From Actinomadura harenae (lineage in GTDB: Bacteria; Actinomycetota; Actinomycetes; Streptosporangiales; Streptosporangiaceae), in NCBI RefSeq assembly GCF_003696215.1, contig NZ_RFFG01000018.1, forward strand, positions 1 through 64,000: 64,000 nt of DNA. The letters are read 5' to 3'. Below the pieces are notes generated by a model. That model was not told the DNA's origin and did no database searches. It worked only from the letters and a program-made list of their open reading frames with translations. A program made the translations under genes and the position numbers. Shown here piece after piece: positions 42,028 to 50,490 of the stretch; position 1 is the stretch's first letter, and every line of letters begins with the position of its first letter.

Positions 42028-43245
42028 GTGCAGGTGAAACACCTCATGACCGGTCGATTCCCGGCGATGCGGCGTGGTCTGGGCTACCTGCTGGGGAGCC
42101 TGGTCACCGCCGCGGCCTCACTGCTCGCGCTGCCCGTCCTCGTCGTCCCGGGGGCGACCCGCTCCTGGGCGTCCTGGCATCGCCGCCGCGCCGATCGGCT
42201 CCTGGCCTCCGCGCCGTCCGAGCCCCAGGCGTCCCCGCCGCGCGTCGGTGCGGGACGGCTGCTGGGATGGCTGTTCGCGTGGATCGTGACGAGCCTGGCG
42301 TTCGGGATCGTCGCGGTGGTGTGCGCGGGCAACGCGGTGGCGACGGCCGTCACGGTGCCCCTGTGGTGGGCGCTGCCCGACGGGACGCGCGCGGGCGGCT
42401 TCGGTGCGGGCGTCCCCCTGACCGGGTGGGGCACCGCGCTGACCTTGGGAGTCGGGCAGTTCGCCGTCTTCGCCGCGCTGACCTTCGGGCTCGTCCCTCC
42501 CCTGGCCCGCCTGCACGCCCGGATCAGTGCCGCGCTGCTGTCCCCGTCCGCCACGGAGGAGCTGGCGCAGCGCGTGGAGACCCTGACCGAGACGCGCGTC
42601 GGCGCCCTGAACGCGCACGGCGCGGAGCTCCGCCGGATCGAACGCGACCTGCACGACGGCACGCAGGCGCGCCTGGTCGCCATCGCGATGCGGCTGGGCA
42701 CGGCGCGCGAGTCGCTGGACGAGGACCCTCAGACCGTCGCCCGGCTCCTGCGGGAGGCGCACGAGACCACGGAGGAGGCCATGACGGAGCTGCGCGAGGT
42801 GATCCGGACGATCTACCCGCCGATCCTCTCCGACCGCGGGCTCTCCGGGGCGCTGGCCGCCCTGGCGACCCAGTCGCCGATCCCCACGACGCTCGACCTC
42901 GGCGCCCCCGGTAGCGGCGACCCTGACATCGGCGCCCCTGGCATCGGCGCGCTCGGCACGGTCCCCGCCGCGGTCGAGGCCGTCGCGTACTTCACCATCG
43001 CCGAGGCGCTCACCAACGCCGCCAAGCACAGCCGGGCCGCCCGGTGCGCCGTCCGCCTCACGCGCGCGGGCGACCGGCTGACGATCGAGGTCACCGACGA
43101 CGGGATCGGCGGCGCGGACGAGACGCTGGGCACCGGCATCACCGGGATCCGGCACCGCGTCCTGGCGCTCGACGGAACCGTCCACGTCCACAGCCCCGCG
43201 GGCGGCCCGACGACGATCACGGTGGTGCTGCCATGCGGGTCGTGA
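42028..43245 (+). CDS. sensor histidine kinase (NarL-type, HisKA_3)
   Basis: A ~405-residue kinase. Hydrophobic segments lie near the N-terminus (GYLLGSLVTAAASLLALPVL) and in the middle (LLGWLFAWIVTSLAFGIVAV, LTLGVGQFAVFAALTFGL). The HisKA_3 dimerisation domain has the phospho-acceptor His in IERDLHDGTQARLVAIAMRL, and the HATPase domain has EALTNAAKHS and DDGIGGAD. Possible starts are GTG 42028, GTG 42034 (7 nt after CACACT) and ATG 42046 (after CAGGTG). It overlaps the downstream response regulator by 13 nt. Confidence 0.9.
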   Translation: MQVKHLMTGRFPAMRRGLGYLLGSLVTAAASLLALPVLVVPGATRSWASWHRRRADRLLASAPSEPQASPPRVGAGRLLGWLFAWIVTSLAFGIVAVVCAGNAVATAVTVPLWWALPDGTRAGGFGAGVPLTGWGTALTLGVGQFAVFAALTFGLVPPLARLHARISAALLSPSATEELAQRVETLTETRVGALNAHGAELRRIERDLHDGTQARLVAIAMRLGTARESLDEDPQTVARLLREAHETTEEAMTELREVIRTIYPPILSDRGLSGALAALATQSPIPTTLDLGAPGSGDPDIGAPGIGALGTVPAAVEAVAYFTIAEALTNAAKHSRAARCAVRLTRAGDRLTIEVTDDGIGGADETLGTGITGIRHRVLALDGTVHVHSPAGGPTTITVVLPCGS

Positions 43246-43877
43246 TCGCCGAGGACAACGTCCTGCTGTCCAGCGGGCTGGAACTCCTGCTGACGTCCAA
43301 GGGCTTCGAGGTCGCCGCGATCGCGCAGGACGCCCCGGGCTTCCTCGCCGCGGTCGCCGAGCACCGGCCGGACATCACCATCGTGGACGTGCGGCTCCCG
43401 CCGGACTTCCGCGACGAGGGGATCCACGCCGCCCTCCAGGCCCGCCGCGAGCGGCCGGGCCTGCCCGTCCTCGTCCTCTCCCAGTACGTGGAGCAGCAGT
43501 ACGCGCGCGAGCTGATCTCCGACAAGCGCGGCGCCGTCGGCTACCTGCTCAAGGACCGGGTCAGCCGCGTGAGCGAGTTCGTCGACGCCCTGCGCCACGT
43601 CGCGGCCGGGGGCACCGTCATGGACCCGGAGGTGATCGCGCAGCTCCTCACCCGGCACCCCCTCGACCCGATCGGCGACCTCACCCGGCGCGAACGCCAG
43701 GTGCTGGGCCTGATGGCCGAGGGCAGGGACAACGCCACCATCGCGGCCCGCCTCGTCATCACCGAGAACGCCGTCCACAAGCACATCGGCAACATCTTCG
43801 CCAAGCTCGGCCTCTCCCCGGACGACAGCGGGCACCGCCGCGTCCTCGCCGTCCTCACCTACCTCAGCCGCCACTGA
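43233..43877 (+). CDS. LuxR/NarL-family response regulator
   Basis: A 214-residue regulator. The receiver domain (~1-120) has the acidic pair in VVIAEDN, phospho-acceptor Asp in TIVDVRLPP and the conserved Lys in YLLKDRV. The C-terminal LuxR HTH is LTRRERQVLGLMAEGRDNAT, ARLVITENAVHKHIGNIFAK. It is translationally coupled to the histidine kinase that should phosphorylate it. Targets unknown; the serine hydrolase on one side and transglycosylases on the other are candidates by position only. Confidence 0.93.
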   Translation: MRVVIAEDNVLLSSGLELLLTSKGFEVAAIAQDAPGFLAAVAEHRPDITIVDVRLPPDFRDEGIHAALQARRERPGLPVLVLSQYVEQQYARELISDKRGAVGYLLKDRVSRVSEFVDALRHVAAGGTVMDPEVIAQLLTRHPLDPIGDLTRRERQVLGLMAEGRDNATIAARLVITENAVHKHIGNIFAKLGLSPDDSGHRRVLAVLTYLSRH

Positions 43878-43892
43878 CCGCCTGAGGGCGGG

Positions 43893-44498
43893 CTAGTACC
43901 AGCCGGTGGCCTGCCAGTGGCCCCAGGCGGTGCAGGGGGCGCTGTAGCGGCCCCGGACGTACCGGAGGCCCCAGCGGATCTGGGTCCGGGCGTTGGACTC
44001 CCAGTGCGGGCCCGCGGCGGCCATCTTCACGCCGGGGAGCGCCTGGGGGATGCCGTGCGCGCCGGACGCGCTGTGGGCGCGTTCGTTCCAGCGGCTCTCG
44101 TGCGCCCAGAGTTGCTCCAGGCAGCGGAACTGGCGGGCCGAGCGCCAGCCGAAGCGGTTCATCAGCCCGCGCGCCATGGACTTGTTGCGGTTCACGCGAC
44201 GCGTCCGGCGGTCGCGGCGGTCACGGCGCTCCACCGCGAGCCGGACCGGGCCCGGCGGCGACGCCGAGGCGCGGCGGTGCGAACCGGCGGCGCCGGTGAC
44301 GCGTTCGGCGGCGGCGAGGGTCGTCCGCACCGGGGCGGCCAGCAGAGGCGTGGCGACCAGGGCCGTCGCGACACCCACGGCGGCCAGCCGGACGGCGGCA
44401 CGGACACGCCCTCCGGCACGACGCGTCCGGTCATGGACTCCGCCTCCCGCAGGACACGTCCGATCGCGAGCGGGTTCGGTGGTTCGGTGAGTGGACAC
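43893..44498 (-). CDS. secreted transglycosylase-like cell-wall hydrolase, paralogue 1
   Basis: About 201 residues. The N-terminal export signal (RAAVRLAAVGVATALVATPL) follows a long basic n-region. A basic linker and a ~90-residue C-terminal catalytic-type domain come after it: CLEQLWAHESRWNERAH with the presumed catalytic Glu, GAHGIPQALPG, TQIRWGLRYVRGRY, ending GHWQATGWY. This is the lytic transglycosylase / aggregation-promoting-factor type domain that cuts peptidoglycan glycan strands. The GTG at 44498 is the most plausible start but has no good ribosome-binding site. It is the first of three tandem paralogues. Confidence 0.78.
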   Translation of the reverse strand: MSTHRTTEPARDRTCPAGGGVHDRTRRAGGRVRAAVRLAAVGVATALVATPLLAAPVRTTLAAAERVTGAAGSHRRASASPPGPVRLAVERRDRRDRRTRRVNRNKSMARGLMNRFGWRSARQFRCLEQLWAHESRWNERAHSASGAHGIPQALPGVKMAAAGPHWESNARTQIRWGLRYVRGRYSAPCTAWGHWQATGWY

Positions 44499-44601
44499 GG
44501 GTCGTAGCGTGCTCCGGTCGCGCGGCGGCGCGCGGGGAGATTCCGGAGCCGCGCACCGGGCTTTTGCCGACCCATGGGCGCGCGCTTCCCGTCCGGACGG
44601 A

Positions 44602-44628
44602 CAAAAGGGACGGACCGGAGTCCGTCCC
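44602..44628 (-). terminator. terminator downstream of transglycosylase paralogue 2
   Basis: 9-bp stem (44607-44615 with 44620-44628) with a 4-nt loop. On the minus strand it is followed by TTTT, so it should end transcription of the 44733-45188 gene. Confidence 0.75.
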
Positions 44629-44732
44629 CTCACGTCCGCGCGCGGACATCAGTCTCGTCCAGCGCAGATCCCTACAGATCGGACGTCACAAACGACCATC
44701 GCCGAGCACAACGTCCGATCCGGGCGAAGCGG

Positions 44733-45188
44733 TCAGTACCAACCGCGCGAGCCGGAGTGCCCGAGGGCGCGGCACGGGGTGCCGTAACGGCCCTTGATGT
44801 ACCGCAGACCCCACCTGATCTGGGTCTCCGGGTTGGTCCGCCAGTCCTTGCCGGCGCTGCGCATCTTGCTTCCGGGGAGCGCCTGCGGGATGCCGTACGC
44901 GCCGGACGGGCGCCCGGCCTTCTGATTCCAGTGGCTTTCCCGATTCCAGAGCCGCACCAGGCACGTGTACTGCCGGGCGGACCAGCCGCGCTTGGCCACC
45001 ATGCGCTTGGCGATCGCGCGGTTGCGCTGGGCCCGGGTGAGCCGCTGCGCCGTCACCTTCGCGGTCACAGCGGACGCGGCGCGGGTCGGGGCGGAAGCCT
45101 GGGCCGGGACGGCCTCGGCGACGACCCCGAAGGTCAGGGACGCGGCGAGGACGATCGTGGCGGAGCGTCGGAGGGGCTTGACGGACAA
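44733..45188 (-). CDS. secreted transglycosylase-like cell-wall hydrolase, paralogue 2
   Basis: A 151-residue protein with a signal peptide (RRSATIVLAASLTFGVVAEA, cleavage near AQA) and the same C-terminal domain: CLVRLWNRESHWNQKAG, GAYGIPQALPG, TQIRWGLRYIKGRYGTPC, ending GSRGWY. Two Cys (YTCLV and TPCRA) probably form a disulfide. The TTG at 45188 was chosen over the ATG at 45206. It lies 6 nt after AGGAAGG, gives a normal signal peptide, and matches the TTG start of paralogue 3. A long structured leader precedes it. Confidence 0.83.
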   Translation of the reverse strand: MSVKPLRRSATIVLAASLTFGVVAEAVPAQASAPTRAASAVTAKVTAQRLTRAQRNRAIAKRMVAKRGWSARQYTCLVRLWNRESHWNQKAGRPSGAYGIPQALPGSKMRSAGKDWRTNPETQIRWGLRYIKGRYGTPCRALGHSGSRGWY

Positions 45189-45500
45189 TGCAGACCTTCC
45201 TGTCATGCCGAACGAACCGGTCGGTCCGGCGAAGGGCCACCTCGGACGGGCGCGGAACCGTCCGGGAAGGACGGAACGACCGGGCACCAGGGGGCGTCGG
45301 GGGGACGCGATGGCCATGCGGACGGAACCGTCCCCTGGGAGGGGACGGGCCGCACGTGCTGCCGAGGTGAGAGACCGATCCTCGGAAAGGGGGACCGGCC
45401 TGAGGGCGCGGAGCTTGCGCGCCCGGGGACGCCTCCCCTCCGTAACGGGGAGGGCGTCCTCACGCGGACGGCCGAGCCGAAGGGGGGCCGTCCGAAATCT
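45189..45500 (-). promoter_or_regulatory. structured 5' leader of paralogue 2
   Basis: The 418-bp gap 45189-45606 holds no gene. It has at least three GC hairpins: 45258-45274 (arms CCGTCC/GGACGG), 45328-45348 (9-bp arms) and one around 45427-45460. Long structured leaders before actinomycete cell-wall hydrolase genes often contain c-di-AMP (ydaO-type) riboswitches. I cannot confirm the ydaO consensus here. Confidence 0.35.
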
Positions 45501-45563
45501 GTGGAGTTAGAACCGGCCGGAACACGGGCCGGGAATGCCGGTCAGAGAGGCCGGCCCTCGGAG

Positions 45564-45598
45564 CGGACGGCCGGCGCGCGCTGCGGGCCGGCCGTCCG
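45564..45598 (-). terminator. terminator of transglycosylase paralogue 3
   Basis: 12-bp perfect stem 45564-45575 with 45587-45598, 9 nt beyond the stop of the 45607-46776 gene. Confidence 0.75.
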
Positions 45599-45606
45599 TC
45601 CGGATG

Positions 45607-46776
45607 TCAGTACCAGCCGGTGGACTGGCTGTGCGCCCAGGCGCCGCAGGGCGTGCCGTAGCGGTTCTTGATGTAGCCGAGCCCCCACTTGATCTGGGTG
45701 CCGGCGTTGTTCTGCCAGTCGGGACCGGCGCTCGCCATCTTGGAGCCGGGCAGGGCCTGCGGGATGCCGTAGGCACCGGAGGGGTTGGCGGCGTGGGTGT
45801 TCCAGCCGCTCTCCCGGTTCCAGAGCTTGACCAGGCAGCCGAACTGCCCCGAGCCGGAGAACCCGTAGCCCCCCATCATCCCCTTGGCGATCTGCTGCGC
45901 CGCGCCGGCGGGCACCGGGTCGCCGCTCGGTCCGCCACCGCCGCCGCTGCCGCCCTTGTCGTTCCCCGAGGGGTCGGCGGTCTTGGTCGGCGTCGGGACG
46001 GGCTTGCCCTTCGGCATGAGCTTGGCGGGGTCGCCGTCGTCGCGGGCGGCGCGGGACGCGCGGTCGACCGCGAGCTTCTTGCGCTGCGCCTCGACCTTCG
46101 CGGGGTCGGCCGCCGGCATCGCGGCGTTCGTCCCGCCGGACGCGACGGACGGGTTGTCCGAGCTCGCGCCCTTGCTCTTGGACGATCCGGAGTCGGACCC
46201 GCCGAGCGCGAAGGCGGCGGCACCGCCGCCGAGCACCACGACCGCGCCCGCCGCCGCGATGGCGACCTTCAGGCCGGTGCGTCCGGACGAGCCGGAGCGG
46301 GACGAGGAGGAACGGGAGGAACCAGACATGGAGGCGGGACGACGACCTGCGGCCCTGCGGCCCTGCCGAGGACGGCGCGCACCCTGGGGGGCGGGCTCGT
46401 CGCTCGAGATGACCTCGGTGGCTCCGGGGAACGCGGCTCCGGCGAAGGAGGACTCGACCGGCGGAAGCCGGCCGGTGTCCCCCGCGCCGCCGGGACGCGC
46501 GGCCGAGCCCGCGACCCGGACGTCGTCCTCAGGGTTCTCGGCGGTCTCCGGCGCCATGCCGAAAGCCGCCCCCGGCGCCATGCCGTGGGCACCCTCCGGC
46601 GCCATGCCGTGGGCCGCCTCCGGCGTCATGCCGAAGGCCGCGGGCGCCGCGAAGGGCTCGGAGCCGACCGGCCCGGACTCGGGGGCGCCGCCGGGCGACG
46701 CGAAGCCGTCCTGCCCGGGGAGGCCGGAGCTGTGTCGATCGTCTCGCCAAGAGGAGCCGTGACGGTCTCCGGACAA
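45607..46776 (-). CDS. membrane-anchored transglycosylase-like protein, paralogue 3
   Basis: A 389-residue protein with a ~165-residue low-complexity cytoplasmic N-terminus containing four octapeptide repeats (AAFGMTPE, AAHGMAPE, GAHGMAPG, AAFGMAPE). One transmembrane helix (GLKVAIAAAGAVVVLGGGAA) follows. A Ser/Gly/Lys/Pro linker leads to the shared domain (CLVKLWNRESGWNTHAA, GAYGIPQALPG, TQIKWGLGYIKNRYGTPC). The TTG start follows GGAAGG by 6 nt, as in paralogue 2. Its upstream region carries a perfect CRP-type operator. It is probably a regulated peptidoglycan hydrolase. Confidence 0.83.
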   Translation of the reverse strand: MSGDRHGSSWRDDRHSSGLPGQDGFASPGGAPESGPVGSEPFAAPAAFGMTPEAAHGMAPEGAHGMAPGAAFGMAPETAENPEDDVRVAGSAARPGGAGDTGRLPPVESSFAGAAFPGATEVISSDEPAPQGARRPRQGRRAAGRRPASMSGSSRSSSSRSGSSGRTGLKVAIAAAGAVVVLGGGAAAFALGGSDSGSSKSKGASSDNPSVASGGTNAAMPAADPAKVEAQRKKLAVDRASRAARDDGDPAKLMPKGKPVPTPTKTADPSGNDKGGSGGGGGPSGDPVPAGAAQQIAKGMMGGYGFSGSGQFGCLVKLWNRESGWNTHAANPSGAYGIPQALPGSKMASAGPDWQNNAGTQIKWGLGYIKNRYGTPCGAWAHSQSTGWY

Positions 46777-47079
46777 GGCGGTCCTTCCGACGGTCGCCCG
46801 CGCATGGACGCGCGGACGAGGCTGTCACCCCTGGGCCGCCGCGGGGCCGCCACCGGCGGCCGCCCGGGCCCGGAACGGCGGTGGACGGGGCGCTTCAGGG
46901 GATCGCCCGCGGTCCGCACACCATTCGGGAGTGCTTACGGGGACACACAATGCCCGACCTGATCGGGTAGTTCGCAACCAAATCGAGATTGATGGTCTTT
47001 CTGGGACGGTTGTCAACTCGTCACCAGAATGACCCGATGCGCCGCCAGACCTGGGATTCCTTACGATCACCTTAGGTTC
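46777..47079 (-). promoter_or_regulatory. long 5' leader of transglycosylase paralogue 3
   Basis: The 470-bp gap 46777-47246 holds no gene. Next to the gene the leader is GC-rich with a hairpin at about 46795-46820 (arms CCGCGC/GCGCGG). Farther out it is AT-richer with promoter-like hexamers, a CRP-type site and a second palindrome. A riboswitch is possible but unconfirmed. Confidence 0.35.
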
Positions 47080-47095
47080 TGTGATGTTCGTCACA
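47080..47095. promoter_or_regulatory. CRP/GlxR-type operator
   Basis: TGTGATGTTCGTCACA matches TGTGA-N6-TCACA exactly, and the palindrome extends to 18 bp (47079-47096). Actinobacterial CRP homologues bind this sequence and are known to regulate resuscitation-promoting-factor and cell-wall hydrolase genes. The likely target here is the transglycosylase gene starting at 46776. Confidence 0.8.
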
Positions 47096-47124
47096 GTTAT
47101 ACGGAACGCCGTTTGCTGATCACT

Positions 47125-47139
47125 ATATGTAGAACATAT
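47125..47139. promoter_or_regulatory. AT-rich palindrome, unknown regulator
   Basis: ATATGT-AGA-ACATAT, a perfect 15-bp palindrome upstream of the CRP-type site in the same promoter region. Confidence 0.45.
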
Positions 47140-47142
47140 GCA

Positions 47143-47176
47143 GACGCCCCGGCGGCGTCGAAACCGCCGGGGCGTC
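47143..47176 (-). terminator. terminator of PIN-PhoH gene
   Basis: 13-bp perfect stem (47143-47155 with 47164-47176), 8-nt loop, about 70 nt beyond the PhoH stop on the minus strand. Confidence 0.8.
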
Positions 47177-47246
47177 CACGGAACGTCGCCTCCCGGTCAC
47201 CCTCCGCCCGGGTCAGTGCCCCGGGGCGCCCGGGTCACCGGAGGCC

Positions 47247-48761
47247 TCAGGCTCCCCCCACGTCGCCGAGCAGGTCCGTCACCAGCGCCGCGATCGGCGA
47301 CCGCTCGGACCGCGTCAGCGTCACGTGCGCGAACAGCGGATGGCCTTTCAACCGTTCCACAACGGCCGCGACGCCGTCATGGCGTCCGACCCTGAGGTTG
47401 TCCCGCTGCGCGACGTCGTGCGTGAGGACGACCCGCGAGCCCGACCCGATCCGCGACAGGACGGTCAGCAGCACGCCCCGCTCCAGCGACTGCGCCTCGT
47501 CCACGATGACGAACGCGTCGTGCAGCGACCGGCCGCGGATGTGCGTGAGCGGCAGGACCTCCAGCATCCCCCGGTCGAGCACCTCCTCGATGACCTCGGG
47601 CGTCGTGACCGCCGAGAGGGTGTCGTAGACGGCCTGCGCCCACGGCGACATCTTGTCGTTCTCGGTGCCCGGCAGGTAGCCGAGCTCCTGCCCGCCGACC
47701 GCGTACAGCGGGCGGAACACCACGACCTTGCGGTGCGCCCGCCGCTCCAGGACGGCCTCCAGCCCCGCGCACAGCGCGAGCGCCGACTTGCCCGTCCCCG
47801 CCCGTCCGCCCAGCGAGACGATGCCGACCGACTCGTCCATGAGCAGGTCCAGCGCGATGCGCTGCTCGGCGGACCGGCCGCGCAGCCCGAACACCTCCCG
47901 GTCGCCCCGGACGAGCCGCACCGACTTGTCCTGTGCGGTGCGCGCCAGCGCCGAGCCGCGCTCCGACAGCAGCCGCAGGCCCGTGTGGCAGGGCAGGTCG
48001 CGGGCGTCCTCCAGGTCGCTGTGCCCGCCCTCGTACAGCTCCTCCACGATCGCGGCCGGGACCTCGATCTCGCGCATCCCGGTCCAGCCGGACTCCACGA
48101 CGGCGAGCTCGGCGCGGTACTCCTCGGCCGCCAGGCCGACCGCCGACGCCTTCACCCGCATCGGCAGGTCCTTGGAGACCAGCACCACCTCGCGGCCCTC
48201 GTGCGCCAGCCAGCTCGCGACCGACAGGATCCGGGTGTCGTTGTCGCCGAGCCGGAACCCGTCCGGCAGCACCGACGGGTCGGAGTGGTTCAGCTCGACC
48301 CGCAGCGTGCCGCCGAGGTCGCCGATGGGCAGCGCCTCGTCCAGCCGTCCGTGGGTGAGCCTCAGGTCGTCCAGGGTGCGCAGGGCCTGGCGGGCGAAGT
48401 AGCCGAGCTCGGGATGGTGCCGTTTGGCCTCGAGCTCGGAGATGACGACGATCGGAAGGACGACCTCGTGCTCGGCGAACCGGGTCATCGCCCCCGGGTC
48501 GGCGAGCAGGACGCTGGTGTCGAGGACGTAGGTGCGCCGGCCGGGCGGGCCGCCGAGGGGCCCGTCGAGGCTCTCGGCGAGGACCGCTCCGAGGGTGCCG
48601 TCCGGGGCACCGCCGGTCGCACCGTCCGCGGCTCCGGACGGGGTGCCGTCCGCGGCTCCGGACCGGCCGCGGACGCGGCGGGCCGGGGCCTCGCTGACGT
48701 GGCTGCCGGACGGCCCGGCGGGCTCGCCGGACGCGGGACGGCGCGGGAGGGTTGTGGCCAC
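47247..48761 (-). CDS. PIN-PhoH fusion ATPase/RNase (PhoH2-like)
   Basis: The 504-residue protein has a ~75-residue Gly/Ala/Asp-rich N-terminus and a PIN nuclease domain (~77-220: [46 protein letters not shown]). The PhoH ATPase domain has Walker [14 protein letters not shown] and Walker [14 protein letters not shown]. PhoH2 proteins of mycobacteria are ATP-driven, sequence-specific RNA helicase/RNases. The GTG at 48761 follows GGGAGATCGA. Its position beside the cis-prenyltransferase agrees with the Rv1095-Rv1086 neighbourhood. Confidence 0.93.
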   Translation of the reverse strand: MATTLPRRPASGEPAGPSGSHVSEAPARRVRGRSGAADGTPSGAADGATGGAPDGTLGAVLAESLDGPLGGPPGRRTYVLDTSVLLADPGAMTRFAEHEVVLPIVVISELEAKRHHPELGYFARQALRTLDDLRLTHGRLDEALPIGDLGGTLRVELNHSDPSVLPDGFRLGDNDTRILSVASWLAHEGREVVLVSKDLPMRVKASAVGLAAEEYRAELAVVESGWTGMREIEVPAAIVEELYEGGHSDLEDARDLPCHTGLRLLSERGSALARTAQDKSVRLVRGDREVFGLRGRSAEQRIALDLLMDESVGIVSLGGRAGTGKSALALCAGLEAVLERRAHRKVVVFRPLYAVGGQELGYLPGTENDKMSPWAQAVYDTLSAVTTPEVIEEVLDRGMLEVLPLTHIRGRSLHDAFVIVDEAQSLERGVLLTVLSRIGSGSRVVLTHDVAQRDNLRVGRHDGVAAVVERLKGHPLFAHVTLTRSERSPIAALVTDLLGDVGGA

Positions 48762-48826
48762 TCGATCTCCCTGATCGTGGGGGATGAACTCGTGGCGCGG
48801 CGGTCCGCCCCCTGGGCATGACGAAT

Positions 48827-48853
48827 CCGGCCACACCGAGACGGCGTGGCCGG
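48827..48853 (-). terminator. hairpin between prenyltransferase and PhoH genes
   Basis: 8-bp stem CCGGCCAC/GTGGCCGG (48827-48834 with 48846-48853), between two same-strand genes. It may attenuate read-through. Confidence 0.55.
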
Positions 48854-48896
48854 GGACGAGCCCGGGGCGGTGATCGCGGGAGTGGGGCGGCGACCG

Positions 48897-49769
48897 TCAG
48901 GAACCGTAGCGCCGGTGCCGCGCGGCATAGGAGCGCAGGGCCCGCAGGTAGTCCACCTTGCGGAAGTCCGGCCAGTGGACCTCGCAGAAGTAGAACTCCG
49001 AGTGCGCGCTCTGCCACAGCATGAAACCGGAGAGCCGCTGCTCACCCGAGGTGCGGATGACCAGGTCGGGATCCGGTTGGCCGCGCGTGTAGAGATGCTC
49101 GGCGATGTGCTCCACGTCGAGGATCTCTGCGAGCTCCTCGATGCTGGTGCCCTTACCCGCCTGCTCGAGGAGCAGTGAGCGCACCGCATCAGCGATCTCA
49201 CGTCTACCTCCATACCCAACCGCGACGTTCACAATCAGGCCGGGACGGTCAGATGTCTCTTCACCGGCCTTCTTGAGGACCAACGCGGTCTTGTCGGGCA
49301 GGAGGTCGAGCGCGCCGACCGGCTTGACGTGCCATCCCTCGGCGGCCAGGCCCTCGACGGTGTTCTCGATGATGCGCAGCAGCGGCTCCAGCTCGCCCGC
49401 CGGGCGCGACAGGTTGTCGGTGGACAGCAGCCACAGCGTGACCACCTCCACCCCGGCCTCGGTGGACCAGTGCAGGAGGTCGGAGATCTTGTCGGCGCCG
49501 CGCTGGTGGCCGCGGTTCACGTCGTCCATCCCCATCGCGCGGGCCCAGCGGCGGTTGCCGTCCAGGATCACGCCGACGTGCCGCGGGACGACCTCGTTCG
49601 GGATGTACCGCTCCACGCGCCGCGCGTACAGCCGGTAGACGAAGTCCCGGAACGCCACGTAGGGGGCGCTGTGCCGGATCGCCCCGATCAGGCCGTCCTC
49701 GGCCGGGGCACGACGCGGACGGTGCCGCCGGATGGCCCGGTTCGTCCCGGTCCTCCGCTCGTCCGCCAT
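48897..49769 (-). CDS. cis-prenyltransferase (polyprenyl diphosphate synthase)
   Basis: A 290-residue undecaprenyl-diphosphate-synthase family enzyme. The diphosphate site VGVILDGNRRWARAMG has catalytic Asp70. Other motifs are GHQRGADKI, WLLSTDNLSRP and the C-terminal RTSGEQRLSGFMLWQSAHSE. It condenses isopentenyl diphosphate onto an allylic diphosphate to make the lipid carrier for cell-wall synthesis. Rv1086, in the equivalent locus, makes the short Z,E-farnesyl product, so chain length is uncertain. The promoter lies in the 3' end of the upstream gene. Confidence 0.93.
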   Translation of the reverse strand: MADERRTGTNRAIRRHRPRRAPAEDGLIGAIRHSAPYVAFRDFVYRLYARRVERYIPNEVVPRHVGVILDGNRRWARAMGMDDVNRGHQRGADKISDLLHWSTEAGVEVVTLWLLSTDNLSRPAGELEPLLRIIENTVEGLAAEGWHVKPVGALDLLPDKTALVLKKAGEETSDRPGLIVNVAVGYGGRREIADAVRSLLLEQAGKGTSIEELAEILDVEHIAEHLYTRGQPDPDLVIRTSGEQRLSGFMLWQSAHSEFYFCEVHWPDFRKVDYLRALRSYAARHRRYGS

Positions 49770-49814
49770 GTGTGGGCACCCCCTCGCGCGACCGTTTCTT
49801 GACGGAAACGACGC

Positions 49815-50372
49815 TCAATTATGGCCCACGGTTCGCCCCAGACGATCGGCCTCGGCGAGGAGATCCGCCAGGAATTCGGCGAGTTGTCCCGCTGTGAGGA
49901 CGGCCCGGACGCCCCGTCCACCCGCGCCCCACGCCTCCACGACCGCCCTGCGGGCGAGCCGCCACCGGCCGTCCGGCGACCGGTGCGGGCCGACCCACGC
50001 CGCTGACGTGCGCACACTGCACCGCAGCTCGCCCGTGCCGACGAGATCGCCGCGGTCCCGGTACCGGAAGGCGAACAGTTCGGGCTCGCAGCCCGTGCCC
50101 GGACCGGAGATCCAGCGCTCGTCCGCTGGGTCGGGGAACCGGTCGTCCGGATCGGGCCAGGCCAGGGCCTGCGGGGAGTCGTCCGCCCGCGCGACGGCCA
50201 GCCGCCCCGCCAGGTCGCCGAGGAAGTAGCCGCAGCGCTCTCCGACGCGTCCGAACAGATCGCCGTCGCGCCGCAGCTCCAGCGTGACCTCGTAGGCGAG
50301 ACCGCGCCGGTCCCGCGCCGCGACCGGCACGACCGCGAGCGCCGACCCGTCCAGGCAGCGGAGTCCTCCCAC
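49815..50372 (-). CDS. hypothetical protein, unknown family
   Basis: A 185-residue soluble protein with no recognised domain. It starts with a beta-rich region (VVPVAARDRRGLAYEVTLEL), has a central Trp/Pro/Asp-rich stretch, and ends in a helix (LTAGQLAEFLADLLAEADRL). The GTG at 50372 was chosen because it lies 7 nt after a TAGGGT -10 hexamer (leaderless). A GTG three codons upstream (50381) overlaps that hexamer. The gene is monocistronic, upstream of the prenyltransferase. Confidence 0.6.
   Translation of the reverse strand: MGGLRCLDGSALAVVPVAARDRRGLAYEVTLELRRDGDLFGRVGERCGYFLGDLAGRLAVARADDSPQALAWPDPDDRFPDPADERWISGPGTGCEPELFAFRYRDRGDLVGTGELRCSVRTSAAWVGPHRSPDGRWRLARRAVVEAWGAGGRGVRAVLTAGQLAEFLADLLAEADRLGRTVGHN
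49818..49823 (-). promoter_or_regulatory. -10 element of prenyltransferase gene
   Basis: CATAAT on the minus strand about 50 nt upstream of the ATG. The ~40-nt leader has a small CGTTTC/GAAACG hairpin and a GAGGGGG ribosome-binding site. Confidence 0.5.
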
Positions 50373-50490
50373 AAAGATCACCCTAGGCAGGGGTTTCTCA
50401 AACCTCCCACCACCCGCTCGCGAAGATCGGGCAAATCCCGGTCGGCCTCGTTGACCAGCGGCGACGCCGTGCGGGAAGGGGGCTCGCGGG

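Noticed and set aside
44192..44575. Alternative reading frame with a good ATG at about 44434 for transglycosylase paralogue 1
   Set aside because: That frame lacks the conserved domain and signal peptide; it is a shadow frame.
46777..47075. Confirmed ydaO riboswitch
   Set aside because: Only short resemblance to the consensus; kept as a hypothesis and not annotated as a riboswitch.
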